A program made the position numbers and the translations under genes. From assembly GCA_964016875.1 (NCBI GenBank), contig OZ024722.1, forward strand, positions 19,288,576 to 19,352,575: a stretch of 64,000 bases of DNA, read 5' to 3'. Position 1 is the first letter of the stretch. Each line of letters starts with the position of its first letter. The DNA is from Fallopia convolvulus. Lineage: Eukaryota > Streptophyta > Magnoliopsida > Caryophyllales > Polygonaceae. Positions 23,420 to 35,214 of this stretch are shown here, piece after piece. Below the pieces are notes generated by a model. The model was not told where the DNA came from, did not search any database, and saw only the letters and a program-made list of their open reading frames with translations.

Positions 23420-24235
23420 ACCCGAAATGATTCAACCCAATTTGACCCGAATTTCAAAATATCCGAATTTCAGTCAATCGGGTCAATGTGTGAAGTGGAT
23501 TATTTTGACCCGATTGGTCCGGTCAAATGGGTTGACCCGTGAAGTCATCTTCAACCTTGTGCACGTTACTAAAAGAACTCCACACCTAGAAATCTAAAAA
23601 CCGACTCTTTTGAAATCCGACAATCCCAAAACTTGACTCTCTAAAAACGAGATTATTTTTTTTTATCAAATTGGTAGATGGATCTTCTTAATTAAAGTAT
23701 GAATTTTCCAATTGAGTCAAAATCGAGAGGTGTAGAGACAGCCAAGCAAAGCTCCTCCTTTGTTGAGGAAGAAGATGTACAATAAGTGTGTGTTTGAAAT
23801 TAATTAATTAATCTTTTTTCTTTTTTTTTTCAAATGGAATGAGTTATTTTTTCTTTTTTTATTCAATTAGGAGTAGGTAAAATAATTAATTAATCTTTTA
23901 TTTCAATTTTCAAATTGAGTCAAATTCTAGGCATGTAGACCCACTTAAAAATTGATTAAATCTTTTCTTATTGATTCGAAAATGAAAAATGACATTTAAG
24001 AAAAAAAAATAAATTTCCCGCCAGAAATTAAATTTCTAGGCAAAAAATTCAATTTCTCGCCAAAAAAATTCAATTTCCCTCCAAAAAAATTCAATTTCCC
24101 TCCAAAAAAATCAATTTTTCGGCAAAATTCAATTTCCCGCCAAATTTTTTTTGTGCCCATTTAATTACGCATGTATCCTGTAATGCAACTATGTATATCC
24201 TGTCATGAAACAATGTGTATCCTGTCTTTGAAAAA

Positions 24236-24639
24236 TTAAAAGTTTTGTTATTGTTGGCAAAAAGAGTCGACTCCCCCTACAAAAGCAGATAATAAAATCG
24301 AATAAACTAATAATGATTGAACATGAAACATACAGAGAATTTTCTAAATCGTGAAATACGACCAGAGAAATATCAAATTTAGTCGGATTTTTGTGAGTCG
24401 GGTTTTGGGATTGTTCATTTGGCCCGATCAACGATTTCGGATCATTCAACGCCACGATTGAGGCTAACTTCCTTTCAAAAGTTAGCCACAATCGTGGGTT
24501 AGAATGATCCGACATTGGATTTGAATCCATTAAGGGAAGAAGAATGAAAAAGGAAGGGGTAGGAGGAAGAGAGTGCGAAAGAATTGTACACCTTGTATAA
24601 TCAATTGCACACCCTAAACCTTAAACCCTAAATTTTAGT
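24236..24639. repeat. Partial third copy of repeat-block sequence
   Basis: The end of this stretch (24470-24635) matches 18420-18600, including gatttgaatccattaaggga and the telomere-type tail. The first 230 bp look unique. The minus-strand frame at 24189-24530 has no recognised domain. Confidence 0.6.
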
Positions 24640-25930
24640 TGTTAACTTGACCCTAAACCCGTAATCCAAAAATTTAATTTCAACTAAATTTTAGGGTTCC
24701 CGTCAAATTTCAATTTCTCGCCAAAAATTCAATTTCCCACCAAAAAATTGACCCGAGTGAAAAATTTGGGGTTACGGGTCGGGTTTTCGGTACAACTAGA
24801 TTTTGTATAAGTCGCGTTTCGAGTTTAGTCAAATTTCATATTTAGTCATGAATTGCACACTCAATATGCATGAACTGCACACTAAGGATCCAAACTAAAA
24901 TATATATTAAAAAGTTAATCTTTAGTGTGCAGTTCATGCATATTGAGTGTGCAATTCGATTAGTGAAAGTTCTTATTTGGTCATGAAATGCACACTCAAT
25001 ATGCATGAATTGCACACTGAAGATCCACACTAAAAATTATATTAAAAAATTAACCCGGGTGAAAAAATTTGGGATTACATGTTACGGGTCGGGTTTTGGG
25101 TAAAACTAGATTTCGTATAAGTCGCGTTTCGAGTTTAGTCAAATTTCGTATTTAGTCATGAATTGCACACTCAATATGCATGAACTGCACACTACAGATC
25201 CAAACCAAAAAATATATTAAAAAGTTAACCCTAGTGAAAAAATTTGGGATTACGGGTCACGGGTCGGGTTTTCGGTACAACTAGATTTTGTATAAGTCGC
25301 GTTTCGATTTTAGTCAAAATTCATATCTAGTCATGAATTGCACACTCAATATGCATGAACTGCACACTAACGATCCAAACTAAAATATATATTATAAATT
25401 AATCGTTAGTGTGCAGTTCATGCATATTGAGTGTGCAATTCGAGTTTAGTGAAAGTTCTTATTTGGTCATGAAATGCACACTCAATATGCATGAATTGCA
25501 CACTAAAAATTATATTAAAAAATTAACCCGGGTGATAAATTTTGGGATTACGGGTTACGGGTCGGGTTTTCGGTAAAACTAGATTTCGTATAAGTCGCGT
25601 TTCGAGTTTAGTCAAATTTCGTATTTAGTCATGAATTGCACACTCAATATGCATGAACTGCACACTATAGATCCACACCAAAAAATATATTAAAAAGTTA
25701 ACCCTAGTGAAAAAAATTGGGATTACAAGTTACGGGTCTGGTTTTCGGTCCAACTAGATGTCCTATGAGTCGGGTTTCGAATTTAGTAAAAGTTCTTATT
25801 TGGTCATGAATTGCACACTCAATATGCATGAGTTAACACGGGTGAAAAAATTGGGATTACGAGTTATGTGTCGGGTTTTCGGTCCATCTAGATTTTGTAT
25901 AAGTCAGGTTTCGAGTTTTGTCAAATTTCA
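24640..25930. repeat. Right subterminal tandem array, inverted relative to the left array
   Basis: The units carry atgaattgcacactcaatatg and gggattacgggttacgggtc, the reverse complement of the left-array motifs. Five to six full or partial units are present; some alternate long and short, so this array has been rearranged more than the left one. Together with the TIR, each end of the element has about 2 kb of inverted repeat structure. Confidence 0.85.
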
Positions 25931-26334
25931 TATATAGTGGGATTCGGGTTTTGGGATTGTCGGATTTCGAGAGAGTCGATTTTTAGATTTTCAGGTTTTG
26001 GGATAGTTCGATTTCATTAAATGTGGTGTGGATTTCTTCCAGTAATGTGCACGAGGTTGAAGATGACTTTTCGTCTCGTTCAATATTTTTTTTACTTAAT
26101 TAATTTAATAAAGTAATTATTAAAAATATTTATTAAATATAGTGATTATATTTATTAAACCTACACATATTCTTGAAAGCAAACTCAAGAATCATGAGAT
26201 GCACACTCAAGATGTTGGATTGCACACCCAAGATGTATGAAATTCACACTGAATATTATATTTATTTTTATAAAGTTGTGTGTTGTACCAAAATTAAAAA
26301 GTCTTTAAATTAAAGAAGATAAATAAATAAATAA
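25931..26334. other. Degenerate repeat between array and TIR
   Basis: It contains gtgcacgaggttgaagatgac, the inverse of cttcaaccttgtgcacgtta in the duplicated block, and further gcacactcaagatg motifs. No gene is seen. Confidence 0.5.
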
Positions 26335-26562
26335 ATAATTTACTATATCTTTTTTAAAGGAGAATTATCGAAAATTTAATGGGAGTTTGAAAAATTAAAT
26401 TTGGTAAAAAAGTGAAGTTGGTGGAAAGTTGAAAATGGTTTAAAAATTAATAGGGGTAATATAGTAAAAATTCTTTATTTTATAGAATCTACCACTTTTT
26501 ACACTAGGTAATGTGGCCTCACCAGAAATTGACACATGTCGGGTGTAAGCCTAACAGCCTCC
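26335..26562 (-). repeat. Right terminal inverted repeat of the giant element
   Basis: Read on the minus strand from 26562 it gives GGAGGCTGTTAGGCTTACAC and then the segment shared with the left end. The stretch aggggtaatatagtaaaaat (about 26453) is the inverted counterpart of the left-end sequence near 8610. The inner limit is approximate. Confidence 0.7.
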
Positions 26563-26571
26563 ATAATATTA

Positions 26572-28083
26572 TTACCTTTACTAGATCGATCTCCTTCCTA
26601 TTATTTGTCAATCAAGGATTGATTAGTTTATGCATGTATCTAGGGTTTCTTTGTATTGCAACGTCTCCCTTGTATATGTATGTCATCCTCTTCATTCAAT
26701 AATATTATCAAAAGCATTATGCATTTATCTCCCCTTTAGAAACTATAAAATGTTTCAATGTGAGAAATTTATTACACTTTTTAACCTTTAATTTATACAA
26801 CATAGAAGTATTAGTCCTGCAACGTGTACCATGTGCCTTGCCAGGAGCCAAAACTAAGATGAACTTTTTCTCTCTTTTTTCAAATTGTTAAATCAACCAG
26901 ATATACCATTGACTTACCAAAAAATTTTAAGCTCTGAAGATTTTGTCCTCATATTTAGCAATATTGTCATTTTGTGCTATATCTTGTGCAACCGCCAACG
27001 GCTTGTGTTGTTATATTTAGCTATTTGTTCTTTTATTCTGTTCAGATATACCAACGTGAAGAGATGGAAGGCATGAAAGTTGTTCAGGAGACCGAGGAGG
27101 ATAAGACGACAGAATATATAGTTGCTGCTAAATGTCTTGACAATGCAAAAGAGTTATGCATTAAAATTTACTTGGCTTGAACTATCCAACAAGTTTATCT
27201 TCATAGGTTCTGAAAAGATTTTACAAGGTTGACAATGAACTACATGAGCCTGTGACGAAAGATGATGTTCTTGCTGAAGTATGACTTGCCTAGTTGCCTT
27301 CTCTTCATCATCTTATAGAAATTGGACACTTCATACAACTTACTAGCCTAAATCAAGGATTAAAAGTAAATGTGTGTGGAGGTTTTGAGTTTTTGTTGGC
27401 TAAAGTTTGCATGTCGCCAAACGTTAATTTGATTAGTTCTAGATTATGGATCCCTCTAGGGTTGCAAGAATGCAAGCATTCACAATGGTTTCAATTAGAT
27501 ATTTGGATTAATAATAATAATAATTTTGAGCATTGGTTGCAGATGGCAAGATTTCTCAGGAATTGCATTGGGTCAATTTTGTTGTTGTTGTGGTTGCAGG
27601 TGGCATGACAGTTGGGTGTCTGGTGACAAAATCTGGCACCTGAAAACTTGTACCTACCCAATTCATTGTCATTTTTTGGGAGTATGAAATACCTCTATGC
27701 CTCTCAAAGTCAATCACGGTGCCAGAGGGGTAGATCATGTGGACTCTTAACGTCAAAATCGGAAGAAAATAGGATGGGAGCTCTTCAAATGATGTGATCA
27801 TTACGTTTTTCTCTAACATAACATTTCGAGAAGCGATGGCTGTCAAGAAATTGTCATTTTCTTTTGTGCAACTCTAGTTTGTAGACTGATGGGGGACAAC
27901 TCACAAGTGACATAAGCTTGAAAAACAGAGAGAATAAGATACAATTAAAGTAATGATTTTAACAGAATCCAACATAACACAGGATATCACACCCCTATAC
28001 AGAAGCAGTCCTCCATGAAATACTCTAAAGTCTACCTTTTATGTAATCTAAACTCTTTAAAGGAAATAATGAATAATATGTAG
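26572..28083 (+). other. Spacer between the giant element and RING1, with exon-like blocks
   Basis: On the plus strand, 27046 onward (after TTCAG; EEMEGMKVVQETEEDKTT...) and 27207-27278 (after TTCATAG, 24 codons, KRFYKVDNELHEPVTKDD, before GTATGA) look like exons of a gene remnant, but I do not recognise the protein and could not connect them. A minus-strand 96-codon frame at 27556-27846 is also unidentified. The last 200 bp before 28084 should contain the RING1 3' UTR. Confidence 0.3.
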
Positions 28084-31000
28084 TCAACAACATGACTTTT
28101 CTTTACCTTTAGCAAATAGTTGTGCATGTATTCTCGCTTCGTTGCAGGCTCCTGGGTCTGCCGACCTGTGTTGGTATGCCAAAATCTGAAACCGGGAGAA
28201 CCAACAGCATTGACCACGGTCTACGGTATTCTCGTTTCTTTGAAAGAAATTAGTTACAGAAGAACAAAGCACTTACCAAATGACCCAGATTGAGATTGAA
28301 TGTGGACTTGACTTCTTCAAGAGTTTGGTCAAAGTTCAATGGCTGCAGCTCATCTTTGCATGCATTTAAGAGTGAGGAGTCAGACGGCTGAACTTCAGAA
28401 GATATCAAGGAGCTTATCTTAGAGTGCAGCTCTTTCACGGCCAGTATTTCGATCTCATCAGCTCGTGATGAGGTCTGAAATGCAATAAACTGCATGAAAA
28501 AGATGGCAGATCTTGTTGAGCCAGTAGGTAGAGGAAAACATGAAGAAACTAGAATCTAGAATCAGAATCCAGCTGAGGTGCCATACTTGACAGATTTGTC
28601 TAACAGACAATGTTGGTTTGCAGCACAAATAAGGTTGCTGTAAAACTGGTGCCTTTTCCACATCAAGAGAAACCAAAAGTATCTGAATATCCATCTGAGA
28701 AAAGAAAAGACAACGTAATATAACAAAACACCCCAAAAAAAGATTCCTCAAGCTTGTCTTATCCCAAATATCATATGATCATAAAAACAAAAATGAAAAA
28801 ATTCACATTGGTACTCCTTAGATATTGCATATTCCACTTGGTGCCCACACCTTCTTTTAATTCCACTTCTACCCCTAGGGTATCCCAACATTCCCACCCT
28901 TGCCCAAATAACTAATAAACGTTAGTTAGTTGATCAGTTGCTTCACAACATTAGAAAGAGACACAGATTAACTAACATTTTTGGCTATTTGGGAAAGGAT
29001 GCGATACCTCATGGATACCAAGCGGAATTTAAAAAAGCGTGGGTGCTAGGCGGAATATACACTACCTTAGGGGAGAACCAATGGGAATTTGCCTAAAAAA
29101 TGAGATATAGCAATAACCTCATGACTCTCGTCCAAATGCCGAAGATGGTCAGCCAACCTAGCAAGGCGGCCATTCCTTGGATAGCGAGTGTGACTCCGAA
29201 TTCCACCTTTGCCCCAAGCAAGCATCTCTGAGGATCCAACAAGCCCACCAGATGCAGAAGCAGGGACAGTGTCTCTGTTCACTTCTGAATTATATTCATT
29301 GTAGCCTCCTCCAGCAGCAACAGCTGCTGTTGACTGCTCACCTTTTGATCTCCTACATCTTTTTGGTCTAGTTTCTTGGCGCTCATCAGCAGAAGAGGAA
29401 TTACCATGAGCATTATCATTTTCATCAAAGTGATAGCTTGTTCTCCTTCGTGTGGAGCTTTGTGATCTCTTTCGTTTCTTACTCAATGCTTCTGATTGTC
29501 GTTCGAATGTTTGAGAAATTAAAGCTTGGATCTGCTGACATGATTAAATAATTATAAGTCATAATTATCTCAAGTGCGCAATAAATTGCTGTGTTTTGGA
29601 TTAGATCATAAGTAACCTGCTTCTTTAGAGCATCCTCCTCTTCGTTAAAAGCCAGCTCCTGCATTAAAAATAAACCATCAAAAGCTGCAACTATTACTCT
29701 TACTACTTGGGGAGAGGCATGTGTAGGATTAAACTGCACTATTTTGTCAGATGCAACCATCTCCAAGGACCAAAATCCATAAAGTGAAAACCCAGGGAAG
29801 AAAAAGAGAACCAATGTCTTCCAATTTATGATTCAAAAAAAAAAATGCAACAAGAAAACCAGCCATAATGGTGTACCTCCTCTTCAAATTGATCAATATT
29901 AGGAAATAATACAGCTACAAGTGTATCATAGCTTGGATCATCTCTTAGAGAACGGCGGCTAGCACAATGAGTGCGACAAGAAGGGCATTCTTTGTTCCTG
30001 GAAATTTTTCTTATAAGTGAATTGAGAAGGAAAAAAAAAATTGTTCCTCACTGTGAAATGCAGGATCCAAACATATATTCGAGAAATTTGGCAGAAATTC
30101 TGAATGAGAATCGACACAAGAGTATAAGTTCAAAATTTTGAGAAGATACCCCAGCCGCATAGATTTGTCAATACACTCTCTGCAGAAGCGATGCAGGCAT
30201 TCCATTACTGTTCTTGTCTTCCGGATGATCCCTAGACATGCAGCATGAGTTCAAGTGTCAACTCAAACTTTAATTTATAACTAAAGTTACTGAAACAGAT
30301 AGTTATAGCATCAAGACATTTGGCTTGCTTTGACAATAATTTGAAATGGGAGCTTGAGATTTAAAATGTTCAGAACTGGTTTGTCTCAGAAGACGCATAA
30401 TCTACTAAAGTCATTGAGTTGCTAAACAATGTTGTCTGCCAATATATGTAGCACATATATTGCTAAAAATTCTAGAAACACATGTCAGATTCTAGAAATA
30501 CACATGTAGCACACTAGCACAATATGATAATATTTGTAGATAAAATACTCAAGATAGGAGAAGATATTCTGCAAACTCATGAACTATTATTAGAACAGCA
30601 ACTCATAGTAAAAACGAAAAGCAGTCATGAACATATAATAGATAGACCCTGATTATGCTTGCTAAATCCTCAACTTCCTCCTCTACAAAATCAAAGTCGG
30701 AAAGAGGGGAAAAAAATTCCAGCTATCCTGTTGGAAATACATATTCAGATGCACAAGACATGCATGATGAACATGGGGACAAGATTTTCACAATCCTCTC
30801 AAGTAAGCAAGTACAGAAGACATCACAAATTGACATAGTGCAAGGAAATATCATACAGAGGTTTAAATAATTCAGATTTTGAAATGCATCAGGGCAATTT
30901 ATACAGTTAATCATTTACAGTGGACAACATAGCTGTTTATATTGACAAGTGCTGTTTTTTCGAGAAGAAAAAAAGAAAGAAATTTACAGTTTGCTAAAAA

Positions 31001-32571
31001 TGGAAGAAGAAGAAGGTAAAAATAAGTACAGAAGAACAGCCATTATGTCACCTAAACATATTGGACATTGGACTTCCTTGCGCAGATCCGACGTAGGAAG
31101 TAGAAAGAACCTGTGGCAAGGAAAGCAAAAACATGAGAACACTAACATCTCTATACATGCAAAATTACATAACACATTTGTACATTAGCTGTTGGAAATA
31201 GACACACATGTAGCACACTAGCACAGTTAATGCTTGTGCCAGACAGCATGCCAAACTCTATTTAGAAAAACGGATCAAACTCATTTAATGAAGATTTGTC
31301 AGTTTGTCTATTAAACAAGCTACGCAGCACAAACATTTAAAAGCATACAGCATGCCAAACTCTCTTTGCAAGAAAAAATACAATAATAGACCAGATTGTT
31401 GTAGAAGGCAGCTTTTCAGAACAAAATATTTAAAGAGATAATCAGAAGGAATCAATTATGGAGAATTGGTAGAGGGGGAATTTACAAAAGGCCATGCAAG
31501 AGCACAATTTCAAAATGCGTCAAAACATTAGCATAAAGAAGAACTATCAACCTCTGTATAGCAATGGTTGCATGAGAAATATATTTGCAGTCAAAGAACG
31601 CAACAGAGAGTTGAAAATTGAAATGATGGTCAAAATATCATATAATAGACTCATTACATATACATAAAAAAAATCAAATAATGTAAGAAATTAAAGCTAT
31701 GAGGGCCGACCACCAATGCCTGTGCATGCAAAATTTTTGGAAACACGATCATGAAAAAGTAACATCTTAATTTACATGAGAAAGCAATTTTTTGTTTTGT
31801 TTTTTGATCAGAGAGAAAGCAATTTAAAGAATGAACAAACGGACTGTTTTAATTGTAGCATATATTAGGCTCTCTCTCATAAAAGGACGGACATGTTCGA
31901 AACAGAAGAACATATAAAATAATGCTAACAAGTCGTATATATAGTTAAGAGTAAGGAAACGAAGGATCCAAAACAATCGAGCAACGCTTGGATGGACTTT
32001 GAAGCCGAATTAATTTAAAGCTGCCGAGTAAGTAAACAAATAGTTGAACGCATAGTAGAAACTAGAAAGCGAAAAAACACGGAGGGCATCCAGCATTTTG
32101 AACTTTGAACAATTGATCAACGCAAAATGCCCATGATGATCTAGTGCGAGATTGCAGTGCTCGATGCGCGAAACGCGTCGTTAATATTCAGAGAATCGTT
32201 CGAGCAAACTATACAATTAAGAAAGGGAGCGCAGTGCACAGAGAGTTGGGAAGACAAAGCATACTCATCCTGTTCTAGGTCGTCGTCGTCGTCGTCGCTT
32301 GAAAGGCTTGAATCGGAGTCTGAGAAACAGAAGAAAGCATATCAGATCCGATGCAGAGAGCAGAAAAGCGGTTATCTTGATACAAAATTGCATTGTAGAA
32401 AGGTATGGAGCAATTAGAGAACTGACCTTGGTTTTGCAGGTGAAGCTCCGCCACATCCTCATCCTCACTCTCCTCCTGAGAGATTCCGCCATTGTTCTGT
32501 GGAAGGTCCTCGTCCACGGCCTCCTCCCGCGCAGGCATTGGCGTTGACGGCTCCAATTCCAAGTCCACCAT
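28084..32571 (-). CDS. RING1: RING1-type Polycomb E3 ubiquitin ligase
   Basis: Ten exons join in frame with GT-AG borders: 32427-32571, 32265-32319, 31052-31110, 30150-30231, 29877-29997, 29617-29658, 29118-29531, 28587-28694, 28277-28489 and 28084-28185. The product is 446 residues, close to Arabidopsis RING1B. Order: acidic N-terminus with a six-Asp run (about 57-62); C3HC4 RING finger at about 83-127 (VQCPICLG, MECLHRFCREC, NKECPSCRTHC), split over three exons; a short ELAFNEEE linker; a basic KKRKRSQSSTRRR stretch suggesting nuclear entry; then a C-terminal RAWUL-like domain (PYLCCKPTLSVRQICQ, VKELHSKISSL, LGHLILAY). Plant RING1 proteins act in PRC1, ubiquitinating histone H2A and repressing developmental genes. 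The start is the first ATG ahead of the family's acidic leader. The 29 residues after ILAY, ending KSCC, may be species-specific. Confidence 0.95.
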
Positions 32572-32874
32572 GGAGTCAGGGGGAGAGAGAAGAGAAGAGG
32601 GGAGGTGGTCGGTGGGAGAAAGAGTGGCTGAGTTGCTTGCTCTTTTGTCTACGTTTGTGAGTAATTTTTAGCGAGAGAGACCAAGTGCCTTTGCCTTCAC
32701 TTCGTGGGGACTGGGGGATCGTGCTCTACTGCTCTTCTTCTTTTCTATACATGTTTTTATAGTGGTAATAAATCTTTAATCTTTGAACGTACATCTATCT
32801 CCAAGTGTAAAATGAGAATGTGTGGTGACCGTCTGATATATTCCTTTGAACGATTAAGATTGTGTACGTTAAAG
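32572..32874. other. 5' region of RING1
   Basis: It holds the 5' UTR and proximal promoter of the minus-strand RING1 gene, with GA-rich tracts at 32575-32625. No other gene is seen. Confidence 0.45.
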
Positions 32875-33340
32875 ATAAGCGGCGGACCTAGGAATTGTCG
32901 TAAGGGCCTCAAGTTTAGTAACAATATTGTGCGCGTTAAGGATAAGCGGCAGACCTAGAAATTGTCGTAAGGGCCTCAAGTTTAGAAACAATAAAACTTC
33001 GTTTAATATATAGTTCAAATATAAGTAATCATAAAAATAGCCATAGAAAGTTTCTTAACAAATAGATAGCTATAAATTCGTTACATTATTTACGACTCAA
33101 CGACAATATTTGGTTGCTCATCATGCTCATAAAACCATTTGAAGGCTCAATTATTGACTTTTTCTTTCTAATCACAAATTTATCCATAATCCTAAATAAA
33201 AAAACAAACCTTTAACTCAACTATTCAATCAAAATTAATTCAAATACTCAATCAATAACCTGCACTAATAATAAAAATAAATTCAATTCCATTACTCAAA
33301 CTAAATTAAGTTAAGACATTCAGTAAAGGCCTCCTAGACT
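32875..33340. repeat. hAT terminus remnant with a tandem 63-bp duplication
   Basis: The sequence aagataagcggcggacctag ... ggcctcaagtttag occurs twice in tandem, at about 32873 and 32938. It continues into tttaatatatagttcaaata, which matches the hAT end at 2316-2340. It is a second, decayed copy of that hAT family's 3' end. Confidence 0.6.
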
Positions 33341-35214
33341 CCTACGATTAGGCTTGGCAATCTCACCCGCTTGCTCTTAATGACAGTAACACTATTCCAA
33401 TTACGCATACTAGTGTTTCTAAATTATTTGGCTCTTTGAAACTGAAAAACATCCTTGTTGTTCCTTCTAGTGCTTCTGCTCTTACTAGAGATAATGATGT
33501 GATCGTGGAGCTCCATCTTAATTTTTATCTTGTTAAGACTTTTTAGGGCAGGATCATTCTGAAGGAATCATTGAAGATGGATCATATCAGCTTCTTCCTC
33601 AATCCATCACGCCTTCCGCAAACTTGGTGGTCATCATGATGGCTAGCATCATCGTCTAGCCCATCCTCACGAATCTATATTAAAGCGTGTTTTCAAATAA
33701 GTCTCTACATAAAGTTTGTCCTTCTTGTCAATTGGAAAAGAGTCATCGTCTTCCGTTTTCTCATACTCATGTATCTAGTTCTTTAACTTTTAATTTAATA
33801 TATAGTGATGTTTGGGGTCTTGCTTGAACTTTATCTATCAGTGGCTTAAGATATTTTGTGCAATTTGTCGATGATCATTCTAACTTTATTTGGGTTTACT
33901 TTCTTAGTCACAAATCTCAAGTTTTGCAAACCTATATTCATTTTGAAAAGATGGTTGAAACTCTATTTCACAAGAAAATCAAAATTCTTCAAACTGATGT
34001 AGGAGGTGATTTTTGTCCCTTATATCGTTTCTTCATTCCCAAGGCACATTCCATAGATTCTCTTGTCCACATACTTCTCAATATAGTGTTGTTGAACAAA
34101 GTTATCAAATCATTTAAGAATGTAACATCTCCGACCAAAGTGCATACGTCATTCTGCATTCATTAGTAACATATGCATACATATTGGCATGATACATAGT
34201 GAATTTTTAAAAATAATATTTATTTTCTAATTAAGTTTATTATATTTTAAAAAGTTTTTAATTAAAAATTAATTAATAATTATTTCAGGGTAAAGTTTAT
34301 AGTAAAAGAGTATTATCCTAAAGTTTAGCCGACTTCCTTTTATGTTTGCGGACTTCCACTTTCACATGTGTATATATATGAGGTATTTTTCATTTCTTAC
34401 ATATGAAGACACGTAAAAATGATAAAGAGAGAGAGAGGATACAGAGAAAGAAAGGACGAGAGGAGAGGAGAGGAAGAGAATAAGATTGTCTTTGTTGTTT
34501 TTTTGTGTGGATCTGGTACAAGTTCTTTTTTATCGGGCTTTAATCTCAAAGTACAAGCGTGGTTTGGTAAGTTTTAATTAGTTAATGATTTATTTGGATT
34601 TTATTGATTTTTCTAGATCTAGATTTACAGTTGTTTTTTATTTGAAATCAGTCGATTTATAGTTTTCAGAGGGTATTTTCGATATTGGATTTATATTCGG
34701 TAAAAGATTTTAGAGTAATTTTAGTGTTTCGTTTTGTAAGAATATTAGGGAGCCCTTTGATCAAGTTTTTCAGAAAGGTTTGAAATAGAAAAACGTTCTT
34801 CTATAAATATATAGTTTATTGTTGTCAAGTTTTAAGGGATTTGGCATTACGCACAAGAAGTAAATTAGCTAATTTGCATTGGGTTATATATAGGAGCACA
34901 AGTCATAAGTCTTCGTCAAAGACAAGAGAAAGAGATATAGTATATGTCTTGAACAGGTGAGTATAGATCAGAGATTAAAACATATGTGTTATATGGATAT
35001 GTGTGTTATATGAGCTATATGGATATATATGCTATATGAGTTATATGAATATATGTGTTATATGTGGTATCTCTGAAAATTCCAAAGTTGTTTGCACAGA
35101 AAGTATGTTAGCAAATGGCATATGATATATGATTACAAGATGCACTTAATTGCATAGCGTTTTGCAATGAGATTTAAAAGGACATGTGACTGTCTCGCCT
35201 TGAATTTGTATTAC

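Larger units (their letters stand above)
18225..24235. repeat. Duplicated repeat block, copy 2, split by a solo LTR
   Basis: This copy matches 14235-15985 along its length, including TAGGGTTGGCAAAAC at about 18620, the cccgaaa-rich centre and the cgcatgtatcctg end. It is interrupted at 19150/23420 by the nested LTR. It also carries 18360-18600 (gatttgaatccattaaggga and flanks), which recurs at 24500-24635, so at least one further duplication happened. Confidence 0.85.
8492..26562. mobile_element. Giant MULE-type TIR element, 18.07 kb, carrying gene fragments
   Basis: Both flanks carry the exact 9-bp sequence ATAATATTA (8483-8491 and 26563-26571). The left end starts GGAAAAATGTAGGGTTACAC; the right end read inward starts GGAGGCTGTTAGGCTTACAC. 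The two ends then share CACCCG, GTGTCAATTTCTGGTGAGGC and AT-rich sequence for about 230 bp, followed by inverted tandem arrays (8765-10560 and 24640-25930). A 9-bp duplication with long TIRs is the MULE signature. No MULE transposase was recognised inside, so the element is non-autonomous. It carries TFB4 exons (16087-16992) and another exon-bearing fragment (11132-12522), making it Pack-MULE-like. Without the nested solo LTR it is about 13.8 kb. The AT-rich 9-mer could match by chance; the TIR alignment is the stronger evidence. Confidence 0.72.

Noticed and set aside
24842..25030. Frames with repeated MHIECA-like peptides
   Set aside because: They are the subterminal tandem units translated; no gene is implied.
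29177..29371. Plus-strand frame with a Gln-rich stretch
   Set aside because: It lies opposite exon 7 of RING1 and is the complement of its Ala-rich coding sequence.
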